A stretch of 60,528 nt of DNA, from NCBI GenBank assembly GCA_028278025.1, contig JANQFE010000014.1, positions 1-60,528 of the forward strand, written 5' to 3'. The stretch's first letter is position 1. Every line of letters starts with the position of its first letter. Position numbers and translations under genes: made by a program. The notes under the pieces are model-generated. The model was not told the DNA's origin. It did no database searches and saw only the letters and a program-made list of their open reading frames with translations. Source of the DNA: Thermodesulfobacteriota bacterium (GTDB taxonomy: Bacteria > Desulfobacterota > WTBG01 > CAIYCZ01 > CAIRTM01). Shown here piece after piece: positions 34,309-43,716 of this stretch.

Positions 34309-37300
34309 ATGGAAGAGCATGCACCATATATAGTCAATAAACATGTAACCCCGATTTACTTAGAAAAAGTGCAATCTCAGTTGCCGGCACTGCAACTGCT
34401 GATGCAGATGGGCTGGCAGTATCTTACCCCGGAGGAAACTACTTCTCTTCGCGGTGGCCGTTTGGGCTCTGCAATTCTTGAACCTGTTCTTGTTGAACAT
34501 ATACGTTCTCATTGCCATTATCCGTTTAAAGGTTCGCTTCATCCCTTCACTGAAAATGCTATACAGAATTCAATACAGGCATTGAAAGGATTTCGTGCCA
34601 CGGGAGCCACACATCAGCATGAGCAGGCATACGACCTTCTGTGTCTTGGCACCAGCGTGCCTCAGACTGTAGAGGGTGACACAAAAAGTTTTACTATCGA
34701 CTACATTGATTGGCGGCATCCCGAAAACAACTCATATCATTGTACTGCAGAATACAAGGTTGAGCGTATTGGACTTCAGAAACATTATATTCCGGATATT
34801 GTGTTGTTTGTGAACGGTATTCCGCTTGTGGTGATTGAATGTAAACGCTCGGCCTATACCCAGGTCAAAAAACAGCCCATAGATTCGGCAATAGAACAGC
34901 TGGGAGACTATCAGCAAAAAGAGGGTATACCGCAGTTATTCCTCTACACCCAGCTGCTGCTCAGCCTGGCCCGCGACAAGGCAATGTACGGCACAACAGG
35001 CACACCTCGGCAATTCTGGTCGGTATGGAAAGAGCCGGGGCTTGATGCCGCTATTCAGGAAATGCTCAACAAGCCTCTCAATTCAGCAGAAGTGGATGTC
35101 TTATTATCAAAACCGTTTTCTGATGTCAAAAAAGACTATCTATCTATTCTCGAACAGGGACGTGAGGTATATGAACAGGACAGGCTTCTATTTGCACTCT
35201 GCAGAAAGGATCGTCTCCTTGAACTTGTGTATAAATTTATCCTGTTCGATAACGGAGCAAAAAAAATCGCCCGGTACCAACAGTTCTTCACCGTGCAGGA
35301 TATCATGCAACGTGTATTGAGTGCCCCTTCCGAAGAGCAACGCAAAGGTGGTGTGGTCTGGCACACACAGGGCAGCGGCAAATCCCTCACTATGGTTATG
35401 CTTGCAAAATCGCTGGCCCTGCATCCTGAAATCCTCAGTCCCAAAGTAATTTTGGTAACCGACCGCATTGATCTTGACGACCAGATCTGCGGAACATTCA
35501 GAGCCTGCGGCCTTGAGCCTGAACAGGCAAATACGGGCAAGCATCTGGCGAAACTGCTGCTTGATCATCGCTCGCATGTGGTTACCACCCTTATTCACAA
35601 GTTTGCAACCGCTACGGCAAATCGTCGGCTGAAGCAGGCCGATCGTAATACCTTTGTGCTTGTAGATGAAGGGCACCGAACCCAATACCAGGAACAGCAT
35701 GCCCGAATGAAGTTGGCTCTGAAAGGAGCCTGTTTTATAGCGTTCACCGGCACACCGCTGGCTAAATCCGCAAAAAAAAATACGTTTGCACAATTCGGCG
35801 ATCTGTTCAAACCACCCTATACCATTGCACGTGCAGTTGAGGACAATGCGGTGGTGCCGCTGCTGTACGAGGCGCGGCACATTCCGCAGACCGTTGAAAA
35901 AGAAGCTATTGACAGCTGGTTTGAAAAAATGACCCTGGGGCTAAACACTAACCAACGGTCTGACCTGAAACGGAAATTTTCTACCGAGCGGCAGCTTAAT
36001 AAAGCGACGGAAAAAGTCCGTATGATTGCATGGGACGTGGGTCTGCATTACTCAACGACTTATAAAAATACCGGTCTGACGGGACAGCTTGTAACACCCA
36101 GCAAAGAGACTGCCTTAAAATATAAACAGTTTATGGATGATTTCGGCATGGTCATGAGTGAAGTATTGATATCTGCACCGACGGTTCGGGAAGGTACTGA
36201 GACAGGGGCCGGGCCGTCACAGACAGAAAAAGGTTTCTGGCAGGAAATGATGGACCGCTATGGTACCGAGAAAGCATATAACAAACAGCTCATCAATGCC
36301 TTTAAACACGGTGAAACTCCTGAAATCATTATAGTAGTGGACAAACTGCTGACCGGCTTCGATGCCCCCCGAAATGCCGTATTATATCTTGCCCGCACAT
36401 TGAAAGATCATACCCTTTTGCAGGCAATTGCACGCGTAAACCGACTACAACCCGGCAAGGAATACGGCCTTATTCTCGATTACAGCGGGGTTATCGAAGA
36501 ACTTGATGAGGCAATTGATTTTTACACCCAGCTCGCCGGCTATGACCGTTCGGACCTGGAAGCAACCGTTGCCTACATTAATGATACGGCGGGCAAACTG
36601 CCGCAATATCACTCGGACCTCTGGGAGTTGTTTGAGCCGGTTAAAGGGGCGAAAGATCCTGAGATATATGAAGAACATCTTCGGGATGAAGATTTGCGGG
36701 CCAGATTTTATGAGCGTTTCAGTCGGTTCGCCCGAATATTGTCACTGGCGCTGTCTTCTGAGGCATTTTTGGATTCTGTAATGCCGGAAACAATTTTTAC
36801 TTACAAAAAAGATGTTAAATTTTTTCAAAACCTGCGGGTAACTGTTACAAAGAGATATCAGGAAAAAATCAATTATTCGGACTATGAACCAAAAATCAAG
36901 AAGTTAATTGACACTTATGTCGGAGCCGGAGAAGTAGAACAGTTGTGCGATCCTATCAATCTGCTTAATGCCGGTGAACGCCGGCAGGTGCTCGAAGATC
37001 AGGGCAAAAGCTCCGGTGCAAAAGCTGATATGATAGCCTCCGCAACACGTCATATCATTGAACAGGAAATGGCCAAGGACCCGGTATTTTATAAGAAGTT
37101 TTCAAAATTGCTGGAAGAAGTTTTGGAAGCCTATCATTCCGGCCGTATTCAAGCCCTTGCAGCGCTGGAAAAAATCAAAGACATATCAACAAAAGTTGTA
37201 ACACATACCGATGATGATTTTCCCCCGGAACTTACCGGGCATGACATGGCACGACGTTATTACGGCTGTGTCAAGGAATCACTAGCTGAGTATTCGGTTA

Positions 37301-37527
37301 AGGATGCAAACCTGGGAGCAAAAATAGCACTCGAAATTGTGTCGAGGATAGCTCCTCACAAAGTTCGCGACTGGCAAGGCAATCAGGATGCTATTAACAA
37401 AATGCGGGGGGAAATTGATGATATTTTGTTTGAGATAGCAGAGGAGCGCAATCTCAGCCTTTCCATGGAAGTTTTTGATGCAATCATTGACCAGTGTATT
37501 GAAATTGCCATAGCCAATGAAAGCTGA
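34309..37527 (+). CDS. hsdR: Type I restriction endonuclease motor/nuclease subunit
   Basis: A 1072-residue HsdR. The N-terminal nuclease of the PD-(D/E)xK type has D163 and the pair E177/K179 in VVIECKR. The superfamily 2 translocase follows, with Walker A in HTQGSGKSLTM (about 352-361), a DEGH box in place of DEAH near 445, and motif VI in ARVNRLQPGKEYG. The C-terminal part carries a helical assembly domain. It pumps DNA in an ATP-dependent way and cuts at a distance when the site is unmethylated. The following gene overlaps its end by 11 bp. Confidence 0.96.
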   Translation: MEEHAPYIVNKHVTPIYLEKVQSQLPALQLLMQMGWQYLTPEETTSLRGGRLGSAILEPVLVEHIRSHCHYPFKGSLHPFTENAIQNSIQALKGFRATGATHQHEQAYDLLCLGTSVPQTVEGDTKSFTIDYIDWRHPENNSYHCTAEYKVERIGLQKHYIPDIVLFVNGIPLVVIECKRSAYTQVKKQPIDSAIEQLGDYQQKEGIPQLFLYTQLLLSLARDKAMYGTTGTPRQFWSVWKEPGLDAAIQEMLNKPLNSAEVDVLLSKPFSDVKKDYLSILEQGREVYEQDRLLFALCRKDRLLELVYKFILFDNGAKKIARYQQFFTVQDIMQRVLSAPSEEQRKGGVVWHTQGSGKSLTMVMLAKSLALHPEILSPKVILVTDRIDLDDQICGTFRACGLEPEQANTGKHLAKLLLDHRSHVVTTLIHKFATATANRRLKQADRNTFVLVDEGHRTQYQEQHARMKLALKGACFIAFTGTPLAKSAKKNTFAQFGDLFKPPYTIARAVEDNAVVPLLYEARHIPQTVEKEAIDSWFEKMTLGLNTNQRSDLKRKFSTERQLNKATEKVRMIAWDVGLHYSTTYKNTGLTGQLVTPSKETALKYKQFMDDFGMVMSEVLISAPTVREGTETGAGPSQTEKGFWQEMMDRYGTEKAYNKQLINAFKHGETPEIIIVVDKLLTGFDAPRNAVLYLARTLKDHTLLQAIARVNRLQPGKEYGLILDYSGVIEELDEAIDFYTQLAGYDRSDLEATVAYINDTAGKLPQYHSDLWELFEPVKGAKDPEIYEEHLRDEDLRARFYERFSRFARILSLALSSEAFLDSVMPETIFTYKKDVKFFQNLRVTVTKRYQEKINYSDYEPKIKKLIDTYVGAGEVEQLCDPINLLNAGERRQVLEDQGKSSGAKADMIASATRHIIEQEMAKDPVFYKKFSKLLEEVLEAYHSGRIQALAALEKIKDISTKVVTHTDDDFPPELTGHDMARRYYGCVKESLAEYSVKDANLGAKIALEIVSRIAPHKVRDWQGNQDAINKMRGEIDDILFEIAEERNLSLSMEVFDAIIDQCIEIAIANES

Positions 37528-38239
37528 CATTCATAATACAGCAATCCAATACGGCTCACAATTGATATCTTATCAACTGCATTATGCTGAGCGCAAAAAA
37601 CTGAAGATTGTTGTAACCCCTGAATTGCATGTTCAGGTTTTTGCGCCTAAAACAGCAAACGCTGATATGGTTCAGGCTGCTGTTAAGAAAAAAGCTCGAT
37701 GGATTATTAGAAGCCTTGAAAAGCTGGAATCATATCATCCCCTGCCGAAACCGAAACATTTTATTTCGGGAGAGACACTTATATATTTAGGCAGACAATA
37801 CCGGCTCAAGGTAGAAAAAGGCAAGAAACAGCCTGCCAAGCTGCTTGGCAAGTATTTATATGTTTGGGTCGAAAATAAAAATGCGGTTGAAGATATCCGA
37901 AATTCTATAAATGAATGGTATCACAATCGCGCTCAGGAATTTTTCGGCCGTTGTATGACTAAATGTTATGTAGTTGCATCACGTCATGGCGTTCCAGAAC
38001 CGTTGCTGGTTATTCGCAAAATGCACAGAAGATGGGGTAGTTGCAGTTTAGCCGGTAGGATTACACTAAATGTCAGTCTGATACAAACGCCCGTCCATTG
38101 TATTGAATATGTAATTATGCATGAACTTTGTCATTTAAAATACCACAGTCATGCAAGGTCTTTTTACTCCTTATTGAGTCGCTGCCAACCGGATTGGCGC
38201 AAACGCAAAGAACTACTTGATCGTATCAGACTCTCTTAA
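37517..38239 (+). CDS. YgjP-type M48 metallopeptidase-like protein
   Basis: A 240-residue protein of the YgjP/DUF45 family. The zinc-protease motif H-E-L-C-H is seen in YVIMHELCHLKYHSHARSFYSLL, with MHRRWGSCSLAGRITLNVSLI just upstream, as usual. These proteins are often the last gene of type I restriction operons; their substrate is unknown. The ATG overlaps the hsdR stop by 11 bp, so it is coupled to hsdR. Intact catalytic residues argue for an active hydrolase. Confidence 0.93.
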   Translation: MKADIHNTAIQYGSQLISYQLHYAERKKLKIVVTPELHVQVFAPKTANADMVQAAVKKKARWIIRSLEKLESYHPLPKPKHFISGETLIYLGRQYRLKVEKGKKQPAKLLGKYLYVWVENKNAVEDIRNSINEWYHNRAQEFFGRCMTKCYVVASRHGVPEPLLVIRKMHRRWGSCSLAGRITLNVSLIQTPVHCIEYVIMHELCHLKYHSHARSFYSLLSRCQPDWRKRKELLDRIRLS

Positions 38240-38295
38240 AATCTTTCATAATATCCAAACCAGCATAAAATTACCGCCCGATTCTCTAATAAGAA

Positions 38296-38330
38296 AAAGG
38301 GGCATACGCCATGTTGACTTATGCCCCTTT
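38296..38330. terminator. Terminator at end of restriction operon
   Basis: Perfect 11-bp stem AAAGGGGCATA (38296-38306) / TATGCCCCTTT (38320-38330) with a T-rich follow-up. It lies between convergent genes and may work in both directions. Confidence 0.75.
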
Positions 38331-38410
38331 CATATTTCATTTCTTAGCATCCAAAAAACTCTAATCCCAGCCCAGCCTACAAACAAAACAATGCAGTATT
38401 AGTACAGTGC

Positions 38411-38698
38411 TTATTTAATAGTCTTGGGTTTGCAGAGCAGGCTTTTACTGGTCGAGGTCCTGCCGCAGGCATCGCAGAAAAACTTAAGATCTACGGCCTT
38501 GGGTTTACAGATGTGTCGAGGATCATCAGCAGGAAGCCCGCAATAGTCGCAGGTATACATTTTTTGAAGGACTTTGCCGGGATTACAGAGGTGCTTCCGT
38601 TCGGTTGTGCTTCTGCCGCAGGTCCTGCAGGTATAGACTTTCTTTGCAGGTGCTTTCTTTTTAGCGGTGGTTTTTTTCTTTGCAGTTTTTGTTGCCAT
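38411..38698 (-). CDS. Lysine-rich protein with three CxxCG-LC-P zinc knuckles
   Basis: A 95-residue protein in two parts. Residues 1-20 are Lys/Ala/Thr-rich (KKKAPAKK), like the histone-like protein at 409. Residues 21-90 hold three copies of a knuckle: YTCRTCGRSTTERKHLCNP, YTCDYCGLPADDPRHICKP and FFCDACGRTSTSKSLLCKP. Each has CxxCG, seven or eight residues, then a hydrophobic residue-Cys-x-Pro, enough for a zinc site if the third Cys and a His take part. Function unknown; a basic DNA- or RNA-binding zinc protein is inferred. A strong GGGGGAG ribosome site precedes it. Confidence 0.8.
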   Translation of the reverse strand: MATKTAKKKTTAKKKAPAKKVYTCRTCGRSTTERKHLCNPGKVLQKMYTCDYCGLPADDPRHICKPKAVDLKFFCDACGRTSTSKSLLCKPKTIK

Positions 38699-38943
38699 AT
38701 TTTCTCTCCCCCGTTTTAAAAGTTAAACATTACATACTACCCGTTATTATCTCTTTGCTCATGCCTTTACCAGACAACAGGTGGAAAACAAATTGTTTTC
38801 TTCCTGCACGTGACCTCTGCAAATGTTTTCATATACATTCACCTATGCCCTGCTTTTTTAATGTATAACACATGCAAAAAAAATGGCAATATACCCAAAG
38901 TGGAGACTACCGCAGGGGTTGGTGGAAGACGGATGACTACAGA

Positions 38944-40536
38944 TTATTCTACACTACAGTTCCAGAAACGATGGGGCAGATCGTTCATCCCGGGGCTGTA
39001 ATGAATATTTTTTTGCATGCCATAGATGACTTCCACCTGGTAGAGGGGAATAATCAGGGACTGTTTCATAATATAACGGTCAAGCACTTGCAGGTTGGAA
39101 CCGAGCATGGATTTATCAGCTGATTGTATCGTTCGGGTATAGATTTCATCTACGGGGGATTCCTTATTTAAAAAAGTACCAAAATTAAACATGCCATGCG
39201 AGTGCAGATACAGAGAATAGAAATGGGTTCCTGTTCCAAAAACATTAGGCCAGCCTGTAATAAGCCACATATCAAAGGTACTGGGTTTAAAAATCCCCTG
39301 AAGCTTCGGTGCAATAATTTCAGCCACAAGCTCCTCGCGTGTGAGATAATAGGGGTCCAGGGTTACCCCAATCTGTTTAAGCTGCTCCTTCAGCACAGCC
39401 ACAACATCAATAGTATGCCGGGCCTGTGCGGCCATGACTTTAAGCGTGAAACCATTTGGATAACCTGCCTGCTGCAGGAGCTCACCAGCCTTTTTAACAT
39501 CCTGCTCATATACAGGTGTATTGGCAAGTCGCCCCAGGGTGCCCTCGGGTACAGATGCATACAGTGGCGTGCCGTGGCCTTTAAGTGCTTGGGTGATGAT
39601 TGCCTGCCGATTAATACAATGCTGCAGGGCTTTGCGGACCCGTATATCTGCCAGTGGGCCCGGCTTATCAATATTTAAAAGACAGGTTGAATGTCGAAGT
39701 GTTTGCTGACTGATAATCTTAAGGGCGGGATTGCTCTGTAGCTGTTTTTCCGATTCAATATACTGGGTAATAACAAGGTCAACCTTTTGCTTGATTAACG
39801 CGTCCCATTGCTGCTCACCGGGGATAAAAGAAAACACAAGCTTCTTTAATGAATGATGCAAATCCTGCCAATAATCTTCGTTGGCAACAAGATGAATTGA
39901 TGTAAGCTTTTCTTCATCGGTATCAATATAAAAAAAGCGAAATGGCCCTGTTCCCATAGGGTAACGTGTGAAATAGGTATTGCCGACCCGTTTATAATAC
40001 TCGGGAGGAAAAATGAACCCAATCGCAGCAAGCTTGCGCAGAATTACCACATCGCGAAAATTCATAACGACATCGACCGTATGATCATTGATAATATGCA
40101 CTGAAGCAATAGAGTCCAGAAGGTACCTACCGGCAAATTTATTGCGCGGATCTTTCATAAGATCAAGACTGAACTTAACCGCCTCGGCAGTAAAGGGCTC
40201 CCCGTTATGAAATCGCACTCCATGGCGCAAATAGAAACGGATTGTTCTGTCATCTGTTTTCTTCCAGCTCTCAGCCAGTTCAGGGATAACTTCTTGATTA
40301 TTCAGATCGACCGCAACCAGGGTTTCAAAAATCTGATGCTGCAGGTTGAAAAAAAGCAGATCATAGGTCCTCAAGGGGTCAAGGGTGCCGTTTTTAGTTG
40401 TCCCCAGGGGGGCACCGTAGCCGGTAAAACGCAAAATTTTCCTCTCCCCAGCCGCACTTGAATTAAAAAAAACAAACATAAGCAGCATCATGGGAAATAT
40501 ATAAGCAGCCTTTTTATTGAAAATGATGTTAACCAT
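38944..40536 (-). CDS. Family 5 extracellular solute-binding protein (ABC peptide transporter type)
   Basis: A 530-residue periplasmic protein. It starts at MVNIIFNKKAAYIFPMM, giving a signal peptide of about 27 residues; an earlier in-frame start would lie within the upstream gene. The SBP_bac_5 signature is visible as RFHNGEPFTAEAVKFSLDLM near residue 110, and MGTGPFRF and VRKALQHCINRQAI follow. Such proteins bind peptides, nickel or other ligands for ABC uptake, but no permease or ATPase gene lies nearby. It begins 8 bp after the stop of the thioredoxin/FMN-binding fusion, suggesting a shared transcript and a linked periplasmic role. Confidence 0.88.
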   Translation of the reverse strand: MVNIIFNKKAAYIFPMMLLMFVFFNSSAAGERKILRFTGYGAPLGTTKNGTLDPLRTYDLLFFNLQHQIFETLVAVDLNNQEVIPELAESWKKTDDRTIRFYLRHGVRFHNGEPFTAEAVKFSLDLMKDPRNKFAGRYLLDSIASVHIINDHTVDVVMNFRDVVILRKLAAIGFIFPPEYYKRVGNTYFTRYPMGTGPFRFFYIDTDEEKLTSIHLVANEDYWQDLHHSLKKLVFSFIPGEQQWDALIKQKVDLVITQYIESEKQLQSNPALKIISQQTLRHSTCLLNIDKPGPLADIRVRKALQHCINRQAIITQALKGHGTPLYASVPEGTLGRLANTPVYEQDVKKAGELLQQAGYPNGFTLKVMAAQARHTIDVVAVLKEQLKQIGVTLDPYYLTREELVAEIIAPKLQGIFKPSTFDMWLITGWPNVFGTGTHFYSLYLHSHGMFNFGTFLNKESPVDEIYTRTIQSADKSMLGSNLQVLDRYIMKQSLIIPLYQVEVIYGMQKNIHYSPGMNDLPHRFWNCSVE

Positions 40537-40544
40537 ATCGTTTA

Positions 40545-42170
40545 CTACCTCAGTGAATATGTTGATGATTGAGGGTCCAGCCCGTGCAGACTGCATGTTA
40601 TCCTGGGAACATCGTTAAAAATAATTATCTTGTAGATACCGCCCGATGGACAATGGGGAAGTTTTTTACCAGGGCAATAAGCTGCAATCTTGTTAATAGT
40701 AACATTTTTCTGGGGTATGTTTTGCACCCGACTGCAAAACTGCAGTGCCCGTTCAAGGTCAGCTTGCTCCATATAACAAACACTGGCTTTGAATTTGCTC
40801 TCAAACGACGGATCTTTTAAATAGTTCGCAAAAACTTTTTCGGTTTCGTTTAATCCCTCGATGAGCTTTATGCATGATTTGGTTGCGCCGGAGATCACAT
40901 CCACATTGCTGCCCGGCTTAAAACGGTCATGCAAGGATTTTCCTCTAAACTGCGCAATAAAATCAGTTGCATCAATTGGTTTACCATACAACTCAAAAGG
41001 TGCCACAAGCACGATATCACGGTAGACCCCCTTTTCATTCATAGTATATACGAAATGAACATCTGAGCAGACTTCACAAATAACATCTTTTTGAATAAAA
41101 CGGGCTACAAATTTATTGTTATCGTTATCAATGCCGATATAGATGGTTTCATCCCCCACTGCAAAAGGTTTAATGGTCCTTGCATACGAAAGTTCTCGTC
41201 TTAAAAATTCAACCGCCTGCTGCTCGGAATATTTTGGCAGAATTTTTTGTTTCGCCTGTGTAAAAAGTTCAATAAGTTCATCATACGTTTTGCTGTGCAC
41301 CCTTTTCTTAACACGCCCTGTTTCATTAATTATCACGAGTTCAGGCTCCTGCGACACAGAGTATTTATTAAAGACAATTGTATCTGTATCTATAAGCACT
41401 GGAAAATCTATTGAGCACGTTCTGATAAACTTCTCAATATCGCCGGAAAAAGCGCTTGAAAAAACACCAAACACCTTTAGGCCGTTTTTTTGAAATCCCT
41501 GATAGATATGTGCAAGCGCACGGCCCTGGTGCTGATTCGGCTTATCACTGGAAGTAAAAAACCCCAGGATCGTGTTTTGATGTGTCCTGATAAATCTTAT
41601 TGCAGTTATGTGTCCGCGCCTGTCGGGGAGCTCAAATTCCGGTGCCAGATCACCGACATTGAGACGAATCTCACTTTCCTGTAGCAGCACGGTGAGTTCT
41701 TTTTCAAAATCTTTAAAGTTTTTTGCATTGCCCCGGTATCTAATAATACCTGAACTGTCAATCATAAAAAACAAGGGAACTCTGCGAACACCATAAAGAT
41801 AATAGGTGATTTTATCAGGATCAGCCCACAAGGGGTAGGTAATCCCCCATGAATCGCGTATAGCATTGACTTCAGGCTGCTCATTTGCCAGTGCAACAGC
41901 CAGCACACGTACCCCCTGTGCTGCATAGTGCTGCACAATTTTGTTGATCCTGGCAGTTTTCTTTTCACACCCGTCGCAATAGACTGAAATAAACTCAAGG
42001 ATGGTCACACGTGCATCATCCCTGATATCACTAAGGGTAACTATTTGACCCGTGGCATCCCGGAGGGCAAAGTCTTTATGCATGTCCCCTACTTCAAGAG
42101 CGCAGGCTACAGATGTGCAGAAACTCACAAGAAACAATACCAGACTGGAAATGATTTTTATAAATAACAA
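40545..42170 (-). CDS. Periplasmic thioredoxin / FMN-binding-like fusion protein, paralog 1
   Basis: A 541-residue exported protein. A signal peptide (about 1-24) is followed by a TlpA-like thioredoxin domain with CxxC at 65/68 (VYCDGCE) and a second redoxin-like domain (about 172-305) without a Cys pair. A C-terminal domain contains C-x2-C-x3-H (365, 368, 372; CEVCSDVHF) and a flavinylation-type motif DVISGAT (SGAT at 427-430). The end has GGIYK and CSLHG within a Cys-rich tail that opens with CPSG. The SGAT motif is the type to which FMN is covalently attached by ApbE. Two further members are at 55192 and 56992. Likely a periplasmic redox carrier; partner unknown. Confidence 0.8.
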   Translation of the reverse strand: MLFIKIISSLVLFLVSFCTSVACALEVGDMHKDFALRDATGQIVTLSDIRDDARVTILEFISVYCDGCEKKTARINKIVQHYAAQGVRVLAVALANEQPEVNAIRDSWGITYPLWADPDKITYYLYGVRRVPLFFMIDSSGIIRYRGNAKNFKDFEKELTVLLQESEIRLNVGDLAPEFELPDRRGHITAIRFIRTHQNTILGFFTSSDKPNQHQGRALAHIYQGFQKNGLKVFGVFSSAFSGDIEKFIRTCSIDFPVLIDTDTIVFNKYSVSQEPELVIINETGRVKKRVHSKTYDELIELFTQAKQKILPKYSEQQAVEFLRRELSYARTIKPFAVGDETIYIGIDNDNNKFVARFIQKDVICEVCSDVHFVYTMNEKGVYRDIVLVAPFELYGKPIDATDFIAQFRGKSLHDRFKPGSNVDVISGATKSCIKLIEGLNETEKVFANYLKDPSFESKFKASVCYMEQADLERALQFCSRVQNIPQKNVTINKIAAYCPGKKLPHCPSGGIYKIIIFNDVPRITCSLHGLDPQSSTYSLR

Positions 42171-42247
42171 AATCCGTATCCCCTAAAAAAGTTACATTCA
42201 TGCTGAATAACTACTCTATCTTCACATTTGAATTTGTCAGTTCATCG

Positions 42248-42361
42248 GTGCGGGTCTTTGGTTTTGGCCGGCAAGGGCGGTGCGAGCAATTGTCTATACT
42301 ATAGGAGACGGTTGTTCAAGCGAGCACATAGCACGCTGCAATCAAAACCAAAGACCCGCAC
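42248..42361. repeat. Structured intergenic element, copy B
   Basis: Perfect 19-bp arms GTGCGGGTCTTTGGTTTTG (42248-42266) and its complement (42343-42361) enclose the left core GCAAGGGCGGTGCGAGC (42271-42287) and right core GCGAGCACATAGC (42320-42332). The cores match copy A but the arms are entirely different in sequence. The rest of the 407-bp gap (42171-42577) contains only a terminator and AT-rich DNA. Confidence 0.8.
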
Positions 42362-42502
42362 TAAAACATACCCCCAAATTCAATTATGACGCTGTACTAC
42401 TTCATGCATAGATTAAAATTCGTATATCACCTTACATAATAAAATGCAATACATGTCGATCCCGGTCCTCATGCGATTTACATCGGTCTTTTAAAATACA
42501 AA

Positions 42503-42547
42503 AAGCCCACAACCATAAGAAGTCTATAGCCAGATGATTGTGGGCCC
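42503..42547 (-). terminator. Terminator of cupredoxin-like gene
   Basis: Stem GCCCACAA (42505-42512) / TTGTGGGC (42538-42545); read on the minus strand it ends GGGC followed by a T-run. It lies 33 bp after the cupredoxin-like gene. Confidence 0.75.
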
Positions 42548-42577
42548 AAAAATTTTTTTTATCTTAGGCGGCTTTAT

Positions 42578-43027
42578 TTATTCTACAATAACTTTCCCCT
42601 TAAACTCCTTAAAGCTGTCGCGGTACTGTGAGATTGATCCGGAAGCCTGCACTTTTCTGGCAATATAATTAAACTCTCCCTTTTCTACAAAACAGAGACT
42701 GGCAACAGAGCCTTGCGGAATTCTGTTGGAAATAAACGAACCGTTTTCATCAATAACAAAGTGTACCGGGCTTTTACATGCCAGGGTGACCTGTTTGCCT
42801 TCAAACTGCAGTTCCAAAATTTCGCGGGAGTTGTTCATCCAGATGACTGTTGTCCCCGGTTTGACCTTTGCTACGTCGGGTGTAATGCCTCCAATATAAT
42901 GAAGACGTATTATTTTATGTTCTTTTATGTCCTGGTTTTTTAAGATTTTGCCCTCTTCTGCCTGGGCAATACTGATACAGAAAAAAACAGCCAGAACTAT
43001 AACAAACAGAACTCTCATTTTCTTCAT
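42578..43027 (-). CDS. Secreted cupredoxin-like protein
   Basis: A 149-residue protein with a signal peptide (cleavage likely after IAQA, residue 23). The VKPGTTVIWMNNS segment and the closing FVEKGEFNYIARK follow the beta-sandwich pattern of plastocyanin-type domains. A Cys precedes FVEKGEF as in type 1 copper proteins, but the first and second His ligands are not obvious, so copper binding is uncertain. It is the upstream neighbour of the thioredoxin/FMN-binding fusion and probably also periplasmic. The ribosome site GAGGGT precedes the ATG. Confidence 0.65.
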   Translation of the reverse strand: MKKMRVLFVIVLAVFFCISIAQAEEGKILKNQDIKEHKIIRLHYIGGITPDVAKVKPGTTVIWMNNSREILELQFEGKQVTLACKSPVHFVIDENGSFISNRIPQGSVASLCFVEKGEFNYIARKVQASGSISQYRDSFKEFKGKVIVE

Positions 43028-43222
43028 GGTTTACCCTCCTCAAAAAGGTTCATGTAAGAGTGTACCTCTCGTTCACGATGTGGAGTATATAAAACAAAGG
43101 AATAATAGTCAAGGGTATTTATACAGAAACAAAACAACGGAATTACCGGACAAAATACTTATACTCCTTTAATATATAACATCTGACAACATTTAATGCA
43201 TGTCTCGTTTTCAGGCCTGAAT

Positions 43223-43690
43223 TCACAACCTTAAAATTTCTTTTACAGCGGCAGGATCAAGCCTATAAGGACTTCCCCGGCCCTGATAAAAACCATGAGC
43301 CGCAATTAGATGTATCCCCAGGTCTGACCAGGCCAGTGTCCGGGCGGTCTCGGTGTTAATTAATCTCACATGGCTTTTTCTATACAAGCCGGGATGCCCC
43401 CAAGGACAGGCAATTGTTCCTCTGACCTCGTGGACTTCTACCTCGAAAATGTCGTCTATTTTTACCGGGTCACCCCAGCCCTCACGGCCTTTGTCGGTAA
43501 GCTCCTGTAGAACACCTGCAATCGCTTCATGGGTAAGGCCCAGAGCGTTAACCGTGTGCTGATCATCCTCCAGGATCTGGCTCAGCTTCCTGGAATCGGA
43601 TCCTAAAAAGCTATGGCTGAGTCCGCAGGGGCGCATGTTTTTTTCAACAGCATCCAACAGCGGACTTTGAAAAATCGGATATTTCCCCAT
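43223..43690 (-). CDS. Uncharacterised protein linked to the Nqr operon
   Basis: A 155-residue soluble protein with no family I recognise. It has no signal peptide or membrane segment. Visible features are MRPCGLSHSFLGSDSRKL near the N-terminus, DKGREGWGDPVKIDDIFEVEVHEVRG in the middle and IACPWGHPGLYRKSHVRL, with a lone Cys in each end region. It lies 26 bp downstream of nqrF on the same strand and may be the last gene of that operon. A role in assembly or regulation of the pump is only positional inference. Confidence 0.65.
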   Translation of the reverse strand: MGKYPIFQSPLLDAVEKNMRPCGLSHSFLGSDSRKLSQILEDDQHTVNALGLTHEAIAGVLQELTDKGREGWGDPVKIDDIFEVEVHEVRGTIACPWGHPGLYRKSHVRLINTETARTLAWSDLGIHLIAAHGFYQGRGSPYRLDPAAVKEILRL

Positions 43691-43716
43691 GGCACTACCT
43701 ATTATAGAAATGAATG

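Noticed and set aside
42248..42361. Possible integron attC site
   Set aside because: The terminal RYYYAAC / GTTRRRY core sites are absent and the conserved part is inside, not at the ends; no integrase or cassette array is present.
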